NCBI GenBank assembly: GCA_009809945.1
Contig: WTPW01000083.1
Coordinates: 479,263-543,262, forward strand
Length of the DNA: 64,000 nucleotides
Direction: 5' to 3'
From: Gigaspora margarita
Lineage: Eukaryota; Glomeromycota; Glomeromycetes; Diversisporales; Gigasporaceae
The notes beneath the pieces were generated by a model. The model did no database searches and was not told the origin of the DNA. It was given only the letters and a program-made list of their open reading frames with translations. This document shows positions 31,402 through 44,029 of this stretch, one piece after another. A program made the position numbers and the translations under genes. Numbering within the stretch: the stretch's first letter is position 1; each line of letters opens with the position of its first letter.

Positions 31402-32933
31402 AACTTATTGTCTGCTATGCATTCAATAACATATTTACTATTTTGGGGCTTGGATCAAAATCTATATTCTGATATTATATTGATTAATATAAAAAAAATA
31501 ATTTATGCATGAAGTTTGTACCTTGTATCTTCTATACTAACTTACGTATTCATCAGGTGTCATTAGTGGCCAGACAAAAAGATCTAGCATATTAAGAGAT
31601 TTCAGAATTAAAAAAAACCAAGCGTATTTCAGAAATAAATAAAGTTTAAAAAATCTATTTGTAACAAAATTTTAAAATCAAAAAATGAAATGGGAGTGTT
31701 TAGAGACTCCCATTTTATAAAATAAGTAAAATTTTTTATTATGCAGATTAACAAACTATTTAATAGAAGCAGTATCAATTAACAATAAAATAATTTATAA
31801 TAATAAAGATCATATAAATAATTGTATTCGAATTTTAATTAAAAAATAAATAAGATTTATACATCTCTTCCACTTCTCTTCCTATTTTATCAAAATAATT
31901 TTATGAATTTTATCTGACACCTCTTATTATGATAATGTTCCATGTCATTTCTAAATTTATGTTGCTTCTGAATTGGCATGTGTTATTTGTGAATCATGAA
32001 ATGTCATTTGTCATTTTATAACCACTATTTATTTACTAATTAATAAAAAAAAAAGTGAAAATAATAATAATAATAAATTAAAAAATCAAAAAAAAAATAA
32101 ATAAATAAATAAACACAAATAAAAATGAATCACTAAATATTAAATGCTAACATTTCATACATTATAAGATATATTTGAATATTCGTGTATATTTTAACAA
32201 TATAATTAATAATTTTTGCATTCCCACATAGAACACACTCACATTTGTTTTTTGGCAATAGCAGGAATCTGGTAAGGTGTCTTTGCCTAACCCAAATCTA
32301 ATAAGATAATTAATAAATTTTATTTTAAAAATATTTTTATTTTTTTCAAGTTTTTCATAACCGTCATGCTCAGCCTAGTGGTAGCACAGATTCATTGTAA
32401 AATTTTTGACAACAAACTTGCATCCCTATCTTGTTTAGGCTTAAGCAATTCTTCTGCTATGCCAATACAAAGACCCTTAAAGGTTTAGCTTGAATTTCAT
32501 GTTATACTCAAGACCAGAATTTTATAGTATTTAGGCGTTCATTATAATAAATTTCACAAATCACAAAGCCATATTCTTGCTCAATAAAGTGTATTAAAAA
32601 AACCCCCAAAAATGAACCAATTAAAGAATTAGTCTCATGTTCTGCATTATGAATTGCCAATTATTGAAAATCAAGAAAGAACACATTTCAATTCAGAATT
32701 CAAGTAAATTCAGAAATGACTCTGAACAATAATAGTATAGAATAATCCTTTTATCATGCAACTTTCAACTTGCGTTTTTCTTATTGTATTCCGTACTTTG
32801 TAAAGTATATAATAGAAAAATAAAATAAGTGCTTACTGTACAAGTATGTATCCACATATATAATATAATAATTGTTATTATAACTGAAAGCCAATATAAG
32901 TTTAAAGTGTAATATCAACCCATTAAATAAATT
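31402..32933. other. Gene-free AT-rich region
   Basis: Contains the G repeat copy listed separately. A GGGAGTGT...GACTCCC short palindrome lies at about 31690-31711. Otherwise nothing recognised. Confidence 0.5.
32040..32440 (+). repeat. Dispersed family G, copy 1, tRNA-like phrase at one end
   Basis: Matches 40730-41110 over about 380 bp: AATAATAATAAAYTAAAAAA, ATTAAATGCTA, TTTGAATATTC, TAATAATTTTTGCA, AGAACACA, then CGGTCT/CAGCCTAGTGGTAGCACA and AACTTGCATC. The phrase CAGCCTAGTGGTAGCACA resembles a Pol III A box, and ACTTGCATCCC could be a weak B box. It may be a tRNA-related SINE; low certainty on that point. Confidence 0.6.
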
Positions 32934-33062
32934 ATAGTTATTGTATGGGTTGTAGTGAATAACCCAGTTACACACAGGTTCATATTCCATGCCAAAGGCA
33001 CGGGATTTAAATATGAACCCGTGTGTGTAATGGGTTATTTCACATATCCATATAATAACTAT
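32934..33062. mobile_element. Palindromic element, 129 bp
   Basis: ATAGTTATTGTATGGGTTGT at the left, inverse of ATAGTTATTATATGGATATG at the right. Arms continue through GTTCATATT, with inverted ACACACAGG/CCGTGTGTGT. Related to the 91-bp element at 31311. Confidence 0.75.
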
Positions 33063-33784
33063 CTTATTGCATGGTGTCTGACATACAATACCATACCAAT
33101 AAGTAAATAAAAAAGCACGGGTTGTCACATAAGACCCATACAATAAATATAATAAACAAATGAAATATTAAAATCATTATGTTCTTATTTAAATACATTA
33201 AATTTATAATGTAGACAAGTTTTACACCAGGTGATGCTAGGATATAAGTAATGCGCAAATTAAAATATTTATTATAATTGTATTTTACCCTATATTATTC
33301 TATATTATATTCTAAGTTAACTAGATACCTCAATAATTTATCTGTTTATCAATTTTATAATTCAGGTATCTGGAAAGCCTAATAGTTAACAGGTTATTGT
33401 ATGCTAGTATACAACTACTATTTATACGGCTAATTGAATTAATACACCAATCTGTTCCTTTATTATCATATTATTCATTCAAATTTAACCACTTTCTATT
33501 CTTCCGTTTCTGGTTTCACGTGACAATGTCGCACAGCTATCTAGTGGTTATATGGCAAATTAAGAGCTGTATGTCCGCAAAATCTTGCATATTATTGGAT
33601 TATGCATGAGGTGAAGCAAAGGTGTGAATACATATTGAGAGCATCACATGTTGCACCTTCACCGAGCATGTGTAGTACTTTCTTCTATATCTGGACAACA
33701 TCTGCCCATCATAAATTACTGTTTATCCTGTTAACGTGACTAGTACTTCGGTAGGATAAGATATCTGACTATTAAAAAAAAATT
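33063..33784. other. Spacer with inverted H end and repeat block copies
   Basis: 33108-33142 carries an inverted family H start. 33400-33570 matches 42255-42390. 33580-33665 is the second copy of the GGTGAAGCAAAGGTG block of 23055. No gene. Confidence 0.6.
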
Positions 33785-34435
33785 TAATAATGCGATTATC
33801 CATAGAATGAAATTACAAATGCTATAACAACCGATAGTAAAAATGTGCTTTTTAGACATAAATATCAGTGGCCCGATGCAAATCTGCATATATATTCACT
33901 CGATATTTGGCATTTTTCATTTTTTTTTGTAGGATTTTTTACTGGGCTGATTAAATGATAATCTCTGATTATCAAAGATGAGAGTAAATAAATTTGTTAA
34001 TCATTAACGCTCTCTTAAAATCATAACTCTGCAATAGATAAAAAAAAATTCATGATATTAATAAAAAATAGTGAATATATTAGCAAATACTTGGAAAAAA
34101 TTACATTCCACTAAATATTTCTAGATTTTTCCATTTTTTGTAAATTTTTGGTCAGAATTTTGCCATCCAGATTACGGCAATTTTTGTAGTTTATAGTTTT
34201 ATGTCGATCTACTAACTGATAAAATTATGCTTATATCCAAAATGGCTTAAACTAATGTAGCAATATGATTTGCTTTAACGCTTTTGATTGGATATACAAT
34301 CCGTGATCAAAAATATTAAGACTAAAATATCGATGAGCAAGATATGATCAAGAATGTTATCACAATTCAAGTTCTAGCGATTGTATCATGATAGTACCAA
34401 ATCAACCTTAACCATATACAGTATTGTATATCGAT
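33785..34435 (-). repeat. Dispersed family D, copy 3 (inverted)
   Basis: Inverse of copies at 13985, 25990 and 38600; uninterrupted at the site where the MITE of 14512 lies in copy 1. Contains GCTTTAACGCTTTTGATTGG and the end ACCAAATCAACCTTAAC. Confidence 0.8.
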
Positions 34436-34796
34436 TTGTAACAAAATTCTTTATGGTAAGCATTGCTGCATGTGATACATTTGGAAAAATCTGGTTTAAA
34501 TTTACCAGAGTGTATAGTTTAATTTATATTGTTGCGTTCGTCCACTAATTCTGATTGGATGCAATAATCAAATGATTTCATTACACATTCTTGCTAATTG
34601 AAAATCAAGTTTGGATCTTGATTAGGGATAGATTCGGTCAGATCATGATCGGTCATGCGGTCAATAACCGTAACTAATATTGATCGGTTAGAGGAGGTTA
34701 ATCAACCTGTCAAAATTATGACTAAACTCATGAAATCATATTGGAAGATATGCATCATCTGATAAATAGAAAACTCCATCGTTTATAATTGTGGTC

Positions 34797-34866
34797 AAAT
34801 TTGCAGATCATTTGACCAGAACTAGAATAACCCAATTTTAAATCTGGTCAAATGATCTGCAAATTT
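34797..34866. repeat. Perfect 24-bp inverted repeat
   Basis: AAATTTGCAGATCATTTGAC (plus CAGA) at 34797-34820 and the exact inverse at 34843-34866, with a 22-nt loop. Confidence 0.9.
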
Positions 34867-34869
34867 AAC

Positions 34870-37095
34870 AAAAATTAAGGATGATGGGCTGATATGTACA
34901 CTTTTCATTTATCTAAAAGATTTTTTTATATTATATTTTAAATTTAACACTGAATATATCAAATTATCAAAGGTTGCAAACTTTGTTTATTGTAGAGACT
35001 GAAGTACTTGTATGATTGGACAATATGCTAAACGCAGTAGAACATATATTTATCTATTGTATGAGAATTGATTGTTTAACCCAAACATCGCTTTAACAGG
35101 TTTTTGTCTCGATTAGGGTGCATGTGATCACTATAAAAAAATCTCTTTTTTTATTATTGTCTTTCGGAATTGCACTTTCTAAATACATTATGAAACACAT
35201 TACATTGAGTTTACGTCAACTATGTAAATCAAAATTATTTGTAGTATTATAATAAATTTTATTATTGGGAATTTTTTTTACTAATCAAGTTTTAAATATA
35301 TAGCGATAATATAATTTTTATTATAGCAATATTTATTACAGCAATATTTATTGTGTCAATATTTATTGTGTCATTTTATAAAACTCTATAATAAGCTAAT
35401 TTATTAACAAAGTATTTGTTTGACGCAATATTTGGCCCAAATAATTGTGGTTGAGCTTATTAATCATCTTGTCGTGCTGCTTTTCTTTTTGCTTTTTTAA
35501 TCGAATTTTGTTATAGTTCAGCTGAGATCAATGCTTATATGACCATTGCTATGTATATATCAAAAATAGATGCCCAGCTCTAACTTTACTATAATTCGAA
35601 TATTTTGTAAAAATTAAGATTAAACCCTATAAAAAAAGTTATGAAGCTATTTTTTATAATTAAGGCTATACCAATTTAGTTTTCCATTTAACATAACATT
35701 TTTTGTAGCTAGTAGGGTGAGGGGGGCTAAAATAAACCACAAATATATAATGTGCCACAAATATGTACTACAATTTTATTGGCTACTAATATTGTATAAA
35801 GTTTTGATCTACACATAGACCATATAAATAACCTGGCTTTCTTACAGTTTACCAATTAGGTAAAAATTAAAATTTACATAATTCTGTTTTCTTTTTAATG
35901 ATAAATGTAGATCATATAAGTATTAGTTATACGCCAAATATACTTGATTTAGCTCAAGTGATTTATTTGTTATAAAAGAAAAAATTCTGTTACAATAACA
36001 GCATATCTAGAATTTAATGCACTTGCAGCCTGAACCTCTTCGTGGTTCAGGTTAGCACATTAAATTCAAAGCCAGATATTTTTTATTTGTCATATAAAAA
36101 TGATCACCCTGTGATTATTCAGATCTTTCACCTGCTGTTATTGGTTGCTATGCATCCATTAATAATACTGCAATAAATTTATTTTCGGAGGTTACAGCCT
36201 CATTATTCTTGTGGTTTAAATCATATTGTTGATTCTTTTAAATAAAAATAAAGTAATCGACACATAATAAGTAAGTGAATCTGCATCTGTATTATTTCAC
36301 TGCCCAACACTTGCAAAAAAACCTAGTTTATAGATAATTATTTTACGGACAAGGTCATTTTGCAAATGATTAGTTTAGTGTTTCGATCCTATTCTTTAAG
36401 GTCCATCCGGATTAAACTCGGATCTTACTTTGTGTACCTGGATAATAATCTGAATCTGGATAAATCCTAATTCATATTGAATCCAGATTCTATATGAGTA
36501 AAAGTGCTATCACTTTACTTATTATATTTACGAATTTGGCTACAAATGCTAATATGAAGCTGTTTATTTGAAATATACAAAATTTAAATAGTTTATTTCA
36601 AATACCTAACAAAATGAAATGCAAATTTCGAATTTAATAAATTAACAAGAAATGTGTCAGACAAATGCAGTGAGCCATGCAAAATATAATTAATTTTTGT
36701 GTATTAAAAGATTAAGATCGAATTTAATGTAGGGAGTCCTATAGCAAAATAATTTGTTTTTTTTTAGTTACTAGTGATTTGATCCAGGTGGGTGTCACTT
36801 AAATATCCGATAATTATTTGGATAAATGCTATCTGGATTGGAACTCAATATTGATTGATCCAAAAAAATCATTTAAAAATCTGTCTCATTAGAATTTTAT
36901 ATGATATCACATATAGATTTGATAGTATATCAAACATCCCAATGCAGTATGCTTTTGAGTTAGCTCATATTGGAATTAACAGTTGTGGTTTCTATTACAA
37001 TTTACTGTAAAATTTTGTTACAAAACTTACCGATTGTTGTGATGATTTACTGTAAAAAAAATTTCTATACAGATGACCAGAATTGTATAGTATAG
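34870..37095. other. Gene-free region with family F copy
   Basis: 35010-35200 matches 42405-42620 (GATTGGACAATATG, AACGCAGTA, AGGTTTTTGTCTCGATTA). 35310-35380 has four AGCAATATTTATT-like units. 36380-36500 repeats CTGGAT/GGATCC-type words also seen inverted at 39420-39560. No coding frame. Confidence 0.5.
36011..36066. other. Stem-loop with CCTGAACC/GGTTCAGG core
   Basis: CCTGAACC, loop TCTTCGT, GGTTCAGG, enclosed by AATTTAATG and CATTAAATT arms with a small internal bulge. A compact two-part hairpin; no promoter boxes identified. Confidence 0.7.
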
Positions 37096-37383
37096 GAAAT
37101 TACAGTATGGTACCAGTATGGTATCGATTAGTATTCGCAAATCAATATGGTATGGGTGAGCATATCAGTATAGTACACCCTGAATTTTTAAAATTTGTAC
37201 CATACTGATCTGGTGTTATATCTATTAGCATTAGAGTTAGAATTATAGCTAATAGTACAGCCTGTATTTTACTAACCTGCTCATCTATACCATGCTGATT
37301 AGCCATAATTTCGGCATTAAAATATCGGGAGACGTTTAGAATGCCCGTATTCTATTCATTCTATACTGATCTGCTGTAATTTC
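37096..37383. mobile_element. MITE with GAAATTACAG termini
   Basis: GAAATTACAGTATGGTACC at the left and the inverse of GAAATTACAGCAGATCAG at the right. The interior repeats AGTATGGTA/ATACCATRCTGAT words. Target duplication unclear. Confidence 0.6.
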
Positions 37384-37555
37384 TCAATATTTGGTTGATT
37401 CATGATTTACTGTAAAAAATTTTTGTTACGAATCGACACACAATCCTGTCATAATTAAACAATTGTTAATGAAAAACTGCACGCATGTGATATTATAGTT
37501 GGACAAATTCTGGCGCTAATAGCGCTGGATATTCAAACTTTATTAAAGAGATATG

Positions 37556-37850
37556 TGGCATACATCAGTGCATTTGATGTATAATTGAAGAGATAGATAG
37601 CATGCATAGTGGGTTTGCTTTATAATTGAAAGAGACATACATTAGTGCAATTAATGTATAATTGACAGAGATATAGCATACATCAGTGCATTTGATGTAT
37701 AATTGCATTAGCTGGTAGTTTCTCGCCTGCATAAATGCTGGCTGGCTGTTAGCCAAAAGCTTTGAAGTTACATGATATTGTATAATGCAAGCTGGCGGTT
37801 AGCCAAAAGCTTTGAAGTCAGATGATATTGCATAATGCAAGCTGCTCGTA
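37556..37850 (+). repeat. Hairpin tandem repeats
   Basis: 37556-37720: four units of 45-60 bp, each with an ATACATCA-gtgcatt-TGATGTAT hairpin then AATTGAAGAGATA or similar. 37745-37850: a unit of about 58 bp (AAGCTGGCGGTTAGCCAAAA ... GATATTGCATAATG) twice. Confidence 0.8.
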
Positions 37851-38599
37851 AAAACGTTTAAGCTGTACAAGGAGGATTATATGTGAGAGAGCCCTGTAGG
37901 AAAAAGTGACACATGGTATAGTCCAAAATAGCACAGGAAAAACAACCATTACTTACCTCTGCAAAAAATTTAACGTGCAAATTACGCTCCACAAACCATT
38001 TCTTCACTGCAATTTTTGAAGAAGAAGAGCCAAAAAACTGTGCCAAAATCTGTATATTTTTGTTTAGTAAACTGCTACAAAATTTGATCCATTTACTGTT
38101 CAAAGTTTACGGATGAACGTGCCAAAAAATGGCACAGTGAAAAGAAACTATCCCATACCTCACGTATCAATCACAGTGCACTATCCCATGCCTTTCCATT
38201 ATTTTAGTGAACGTGCCAAAATACATGTATTTGGCTTAATAAACTGCTACAAAATCCAGTCCATTTGCGGTTCAATTTTCATGTGTTAACCCACAATAGC
38301 ACAGGGTATCACACGTACCACTTTTCTTACAGAAGGGCAGGATGCAAAATTGCTTTGCCTCCTGAAAGGCTGCTATCATGCTGCACTGCTGCTCCTCAGT
38401 TTTATATCTGTATGTTATTGTCATACGTTTCCTGCTAAATCTCGTTATATTGGTATTCATGCCATAAACCCCGGAATTGGTAATTTCATTAAAATTGCAT
38501 ATACTGGATTCTCTTGTAATAATGAGATCACCCATGTGATTATTGCAATGCTGCATAGCTGTCTTTTCGATCTGTTGACCTACTGTCAACTTGAATGAA
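37851..38599. other. Spacer with local duplications
   Basis: AAACTGCTACAAAAT...ATCCATTT occurs at about 38068 and 38243; AACGTGCCAAAA recurs at 38115 and 38210. An 82-codon plus frame (38350-38598) has a hydrophobic start but no family resemblance and overlaps an opposite-strand frame. Not called. Confidence 0.45.
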
Positions 38600-39165
38600 T
38601 TTGAATTGTGATAGCAATAACTTGCTCATTGTCTAACATTTTGATCACAGGTTGTATCACCAATCAAAAAGCGTTAAAGCATAATAACTGGATTATTTAT
38701 TTTATTGCTATATTAGTTTTAGCACACTGATCACATTTAATATAATCATAGTGGTTTTATTGGTTGGTAGATTAATATAAGACTACGAGCTACAAGAATC
38801 GCTGTGATTATCAAATAATCTGGGCAGCAAAAATTCTGACCAAACTTTTACAAAAAATAAAATCTTTGGTGGAATATAATTTTTTTTTAACTATTTGCTA
38901 ATATATGCGCTATTTTTTATTGATCTTATGCTTTGCTTTTTATCTATTGTGAAACAATTGTTCTTGTTCTTCTTTTTGCACTTGCACTTATTCTTGCTCT
39001 TGTTCTTGAACTTGAGACTATTATACAAAATGCTTTCAAATTTAGTAAACTTTTTTTAGCTATTTTTTCGACCAAAATAGTTTGTAAATATTAGGTAATC
39101 AAACAACAAAAGCACTTTGGCAAATTCATGTTTTACAATTTTAAGAGAGTTGTTTAAACCAGTCA
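38600..39165 (+). repeat. Dispersed family D, copy 4
   Basis: Uninterrupted copy; gives the empty site for the solo LTR of copy 2. Contains AACCAATCAAAAAGCGTTAA, AATCTGGGCAGCAAAAATTC, a TTGTTCTTG hexamer patch, and the end AATTTTAAGAGAGTTGTTTA. Confidence 0.8.
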
Positions 39166-39176
39166 TTTTAAGTTAA

Positions 39177-39320
39177 AGCTGATTTGAAAATTAGTGGAAC
39201 ACGTGATGAATTTTATATAATTATTTTTTGACAATATAATTTTATATTATCGAAAAACTATAGTTATTATCGAAATTTGGATGATTATTACAAAATTCAT
39301 CAAATTTTCAAATTCAGCTA
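39177..39320. mobile_element. MITE-B (Tc1/mariner-like), copy 1
   Basis: AGCTGATTTGAAAATTAGTG at the left and an inverse-type AATTTTCAAATTCAGCT at the right, with TA at the borders. Family defined by the near-perfect copy at 42066-42213. Confidence 0.65.
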
Positions 39321-41587
39321 TAATAAATAATCGTTATATTCACATTTACCAAAGGGAGTATAATATATTTATTATTGATTGCTGGTCAAATTGACAATCA
39401 CATGAAAGATATTTAGGATTAAGATCCAGATAATCCTTATCCTTAATCCATAAATATTACGGATCTATTCAGTTAAAATTAGTGGATACAGATATTCGTA
39501 TTCGATCTGAATCATTGAATCCATTCAGATTAGTGAATTATGGATCGAAACACCAGATTAGTTCAATATATTGTACTAACAATTTTTTATAACTTAACTC
39601 TAATGACAATGATTGATTTGCCTGAGAAATTATCTGTTGGTAAAATAACTTATATGAAGCATACTTGCCTGTGAATTAATCGACTACAAAATAACCTTGC
39701 CTGAAATTAATTCTCTGCTAAATAAGTCTTCTGTGAAGTAATTATTAGTGAGTTAATCGAACCGAATGAACCTGATAACATTAAATAAATATTAAAATAA
39801 AAAAACTCAATAAAATCGAATTAATGTATTTAAATAAAATTGCAATAAATGCAAGTAGTCTATTCTGAATTAATATGCATTTATTAATGAATTGTGAAAT
39901 AACATATCATTTTAAAATTGTTATCTATTTAATAATTAATAAAAAAAGCAAGCACAAAAATTTAGAAATAATAATAATCATCAATCAAAACATTATAAAA
40001 TTACCAGCCATCACAAGTGTGTCCGCTCTTAATTATCTGATTGGATAAAAAGTGTCTTAACCAATAATAGAATGTATCGTATACATGAACGTATACCATG
40101 TATTGAACTCATGACTTTGAATACAGTACCCATGGTCTTTTTTTTTATACAAAAAAGGCATCTTTAAAAATTAGAATAATCTGACCTGACATACCAGAGT
40201 TAAATTTTATTTGATAAATGCAACTGAGACGGGATACACTCTCTGTGATTGCAATTAATATTGTGCCAGGGATCGTCCTGAGCATTTGAGGTTGCACAGC
40301 TTAGCTCTTACTAGCACATAATACAGGTCAGCTAACATGTGATATTGATATTCAGTATAAAAATATAGTGTAGTGTAAATTGTGCTCTACTGCCAATTGT
40401 TGGGTAGGATCATGGTTGTACTTACTCATGAGTTCACCTTTTTTTTTACAGAGACTATTATTGAATTAGCATTACCAATATGGAAGGTTATCTAAATCAT
40501 GATTGTGTGAATCTACTGAATTTTGATTGCACGCCTAATCTATTCCATAATATTTTTTTTATAGCGTACTTGATTAGTATTAATGCTTTCAATGTTTATA
40601 ATATTTTTTTTCCTATCCTACCTCAAAAATTATAAATATATAATCTAATAGATACCATTTATAAACTATATAAAAATTAACAAAATTAATGCAACAGAGG
40701 CACCAGTGGCACCCTACATTCTCTTGTAATAATAATAATAATAAACTAAAAAATTCAAAATTAAAAAAATATGTAAATAATAAAAACCAAATAAAAATGA
40801 ATTAATATCAGATATATGCTCATCTAAGTATTAAATGCTAGCTAAATTTTCATACATTAAAAAAATACATTTGAATATTCATATATATTTAATTAATAAT
40901 TTTTGCAATCCCCATGTAGAACACATCTGCATTTGCTGGCAGGAGTTTGATCAGGTGTTTTGTCTAACCTGAATCTATTAAAAAGATATTTACTATACTT
41001 TTTTTAAAAAAATATATAAATTTACCTTTTTTCGGATTTTTCATGACTATCACACTCGGTCTGGTAGGTAGCACAAATTACTTCATAAAATTTTTGATAT
41101 AACAAACTTGCATCTACAAGTTATAGGTATTCCTCAACCATAATACAATGAAAAGCACATCTTAAACACTAAATTTCATCATATAAATAATTTCACCTAT
41201 AATATTATTGATTCAATTAAACTAGGATTTAGCTTTATTGAAATCTTTTCTTCTAATCATAATGTCAAATATTCCTCATAATATTTTTTCAGTACTGTAT
41301 TATCTTCAGGCAAAAAACAAACATAGGAGTAAAAGTTAGTAGTTGATATGTCATAATATATACAGATTAGCAGGTTTATTCAAAATTAGAGTTGTTAATA
41401 TTTTGCTCAAACTCTAATCTAATCAGGCTAAATCAATTAGAATTAACATTTTTTTTAACAATAATTCTGTGTTTAACTGCAATGAATTATCTTTATATTT
41501 TTATTGCTCTAACTATAAACTCTCTAAGTCTCAAATAAATTCATATTATTTAATACAGTACTGGTAAAATTTAAATAATTCACCATG
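39321..41587. other. Gene-free AT-rich region
   Basis: Nothing coding. 40080-40150 has CGTATACATGAACGTATACC and TTGAACTCATGACTTTGAAT, the latter reminiscent of a tRNA T-arm but without a matching A box. The G repeat copy lies at 40730-41110. Confidence 0.45.
40730..41110 (+). repeat. Dispersed family G, copy 2
   Basis: Diverged partner of 32040-32440, ending TCTGGTAGGTAGCACAAATT ... AACTTGCATC. Confidence 0.65.
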
Positions 41588-41753
41588 TTGAATACTATGA
41601 TTTGAATACTACTCAAACTACTATTTGAGCTGATACTTAGCACTATTATATACCCTTGTGGACATGCATGTCCATGAAATTATATAATAGTGTTTAATAG
41701 TATGTATATAGTTCAAATAGTAGTTTGAGTGCTATTCAAATTATGCTATTCAA
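41588..41753. mobile_element. Palindromic MITE, 166 bp
   Basis: TTGAATACTATGATTTGAAT ... and its inverse (reversed TTGAATAGCATAATTTGAAT) form arms of about 65 bp round the inner palindrome GGACATGCATGTCC. Confidence 0.8.
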
Positions 41754-42065
41754 TATGATATAATAAAAGGTTATTATTGCACATCATGAAAGATATGCCG
41801 AAAAAAAGAAAGTGTAATGCAATAAAAAATTTTTAAACTAGTAAACATTAGAATATTTTTGCTTAAAGTTCTTAATTATATTTAGAAAAGCCAGTTATAA
41901 ATAAAGTTTAATTAAGCTATTTTAGTTATATTATTATTTTTTCTTATATTTATTTATAAATATCATATAATTAAAATACCAGATTTTTATTGGTTATTAT
42001 AATTAAATTATATAATGTGTATTATTTATGCTATATAAATTTTAAAAAGAGGGCGGGTTATGTTA

Positions 42066-42213
42066 CAGCTGATTTCAAAATTAGTGGGACACTTGGTAAA
42101 ATTTTTGTTGATCTACAGTAAACTATAAAATTTTCAGTAAATGTAATTACCGAAAATTTACTGTGGATCAACAAAAATTTTACCAAGTATCTCACTAATT
42201 TTGAAATCAGCTG
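42066..42213. mobile_element. MITE-B, near-perfect palindrome, 148 bp
   Basis: CAGCTGATTTCAAAATTAGT and its exact inverse, flanked by TA on both sides; arms match for more than 50 bp (through CTTGGTAAAATTTTTGTTGA). Related partial copies near 39177, 43945 and 50290. TA duplication suggests Tc1/mariner mobilisation. Confidence 0.85.
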
Positions 42214-43719
42214 TAAACAGAAAATAAACTGACTTAATTACCTTCTTTAAACGCCTAATTAAATTAATAATACCAAATCTGTTCCTTTATCATCATATTA
42301 TTTATTCAAATTTAACTGCTATCTAGTCTTCTGTTCCTGGTTTTGTGCGACAACATCACGCAGCTATCTAGTAGCATTTTTAGTAATGTGCATCTGCAAA
42401 ATCTCATAACTAATTGGACAATATGATAAACGCAGTAAAACGTGAAATTCTGCACTTAAACATCATGGTATGCATCACATTTTACTATATTTATCTATTG
42501 TATGAGAATTTTTTAACCAAACATCACTTTAACAGGTTTTTGTCTCGATTAAAGTGCATGACGATCACTATAACAAATGTCTTTTTTTTTATTATTGTCT
42601 TTCAGAATTGCACTAACTAAATATAAATAAAATGTCTTTTTTATTATTGTTGCCAGATACAAATGGTGATTGAGGAAAATTCTAATAATTTAAATCCTTA
42701 ACTGATATATAATTGATTGATTAATTGATCGATTGGAGCTGCAGCAGTGATATGGATCACTAGGGGACTTGAATTTAAACTTAGTAAGACACATGATATG
42801 ACATAGCAAGTGGTGCTTTGTAGATCGCATTTAAACAACTCTCTTAAAATTGTGCTTCTGTTGGTTAATTACATAATATATACAAACTATTTTGAGCGTA
42901 AAAAAAGTCTTCACAATTTGAAGCTTTTGCATAATGGTCTTAATGTAGCAATATGATCAAGTTAGTATATTTAATGCTTTTGATTGGTTATACAACCTGT
43001 GATCAAAATGTTAAGACTAAAATATCGATCAGCAAGTTATAATCAAGAATGTCATCATAATACAATCTCATTACCAATTGTTTAATTAGTATGTACGTAC
43101 CAAATCAACCTTTAACTACAGTATTATACCAAAATTATTATTTCACATACATACATAAAAAAAAAAGGCACAATAGTAAAAAATTACATAATTCAAAAAT
43201 TTGAACAAGTTTTATCTTACCATAATATTCTTACAAAATGTAATATCAATAATTTTTCAGAACTAATGAGCTTTTAAAATACTATTCATGAATGCAAGAT
43301 AAAACAATACCACATACAAATCTTTATGATGCATGTTAAAAATTTATTATCATTAATACATAAGCATAGTAAAATCTTTCGCCAGACTTTTCTCTTGACT
43401 ATTTTATCTTGACTAGCATGCTTCATTATGGTGCTCAGCACAAATTATCATATAAAAACACATCCCTAGGTTATTTTCAATTGCTTAATTAAAGTTTTTT
43501 AATTATATTAACTGCTAATATAAATAATTTAACATTATAAGTTATCCAATATTTACAATTTGATTATGTGATTCCTTGGATTTTTAAGTGCAGTTAAAAA
43601 TTATCTATATTTATTTCAATCCGTTAAAGAACTTATGAATTAATATAATTAATATGAAATAAGTTATACGTAATATATTTGTAGTATAATAAAATTTAAA
43701 TAATTCTAAGTTCAGAATT
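42214..43719. other. Gene-free region with F and D copies
   Basis: 42255-42390 matches 33400-33570; 42405-42620 matches 35010-35200. The D copy is listed separately. 43120-43719 is AT-rich without structure. Confidence 0.55.
42830..43120 (-). repeat. Dispersed family D, copy 5 (inverted, internally deleted)
   Basis: Starts ATTTAAACAACTCTCTTAAA (inverse of the copy 4 end), then GCTTTTGATTGGTTATACAA and ACCAAATCAACCTTTAACTA. Much shorter than the others. Confidence 0.75.
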
Positions 43720-43907
43720 GATTGTCTCCAAATTTCTAGGTCGAATGCGTCGAATCTAGGTCAGCGTTTAGCACATTCTATAGCAAAATTATCAGCTGGA
43801 CATTATGATTTATTAGTATGATTTTGGGATAAATTGATTATTCAGATCCGACAATGATTCCTATGTAATGTGATGTATCCTGAACCATAATTTTGGGAAC
43901 CCCCCTG
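43720..43907. mobile_element. MITE-A, copy 3, left end degraded
   Basis: The right end ATTTTGGGAACCCCCCTG is followed by TA. Interior TATAGCAAAATTATCAGCTG matches other copies. Confidence 0.7.
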
Positions 43908-44029
43908 TATGAGTAGTAAATTTCAGTAATTTATAATAAAACAAGATTGAAAATTAGTGGGACACATCCCAATTTTGATAATTGTTTTTCGGTAATAACA
44001 GTATAATTTTTCAACTCATACAGGGGCGT

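Noticed and set aside
38350-38598. 82-residue frame with a hydrophobic start
   Set aside because: Overlaps an equally long opposite-strand frame and lies between local duplications; no supporting evidence.
40110-40150. tRNA-like T-arm phrase
   Set aside because: No matching A box or stem within tRNA distance on either strand.
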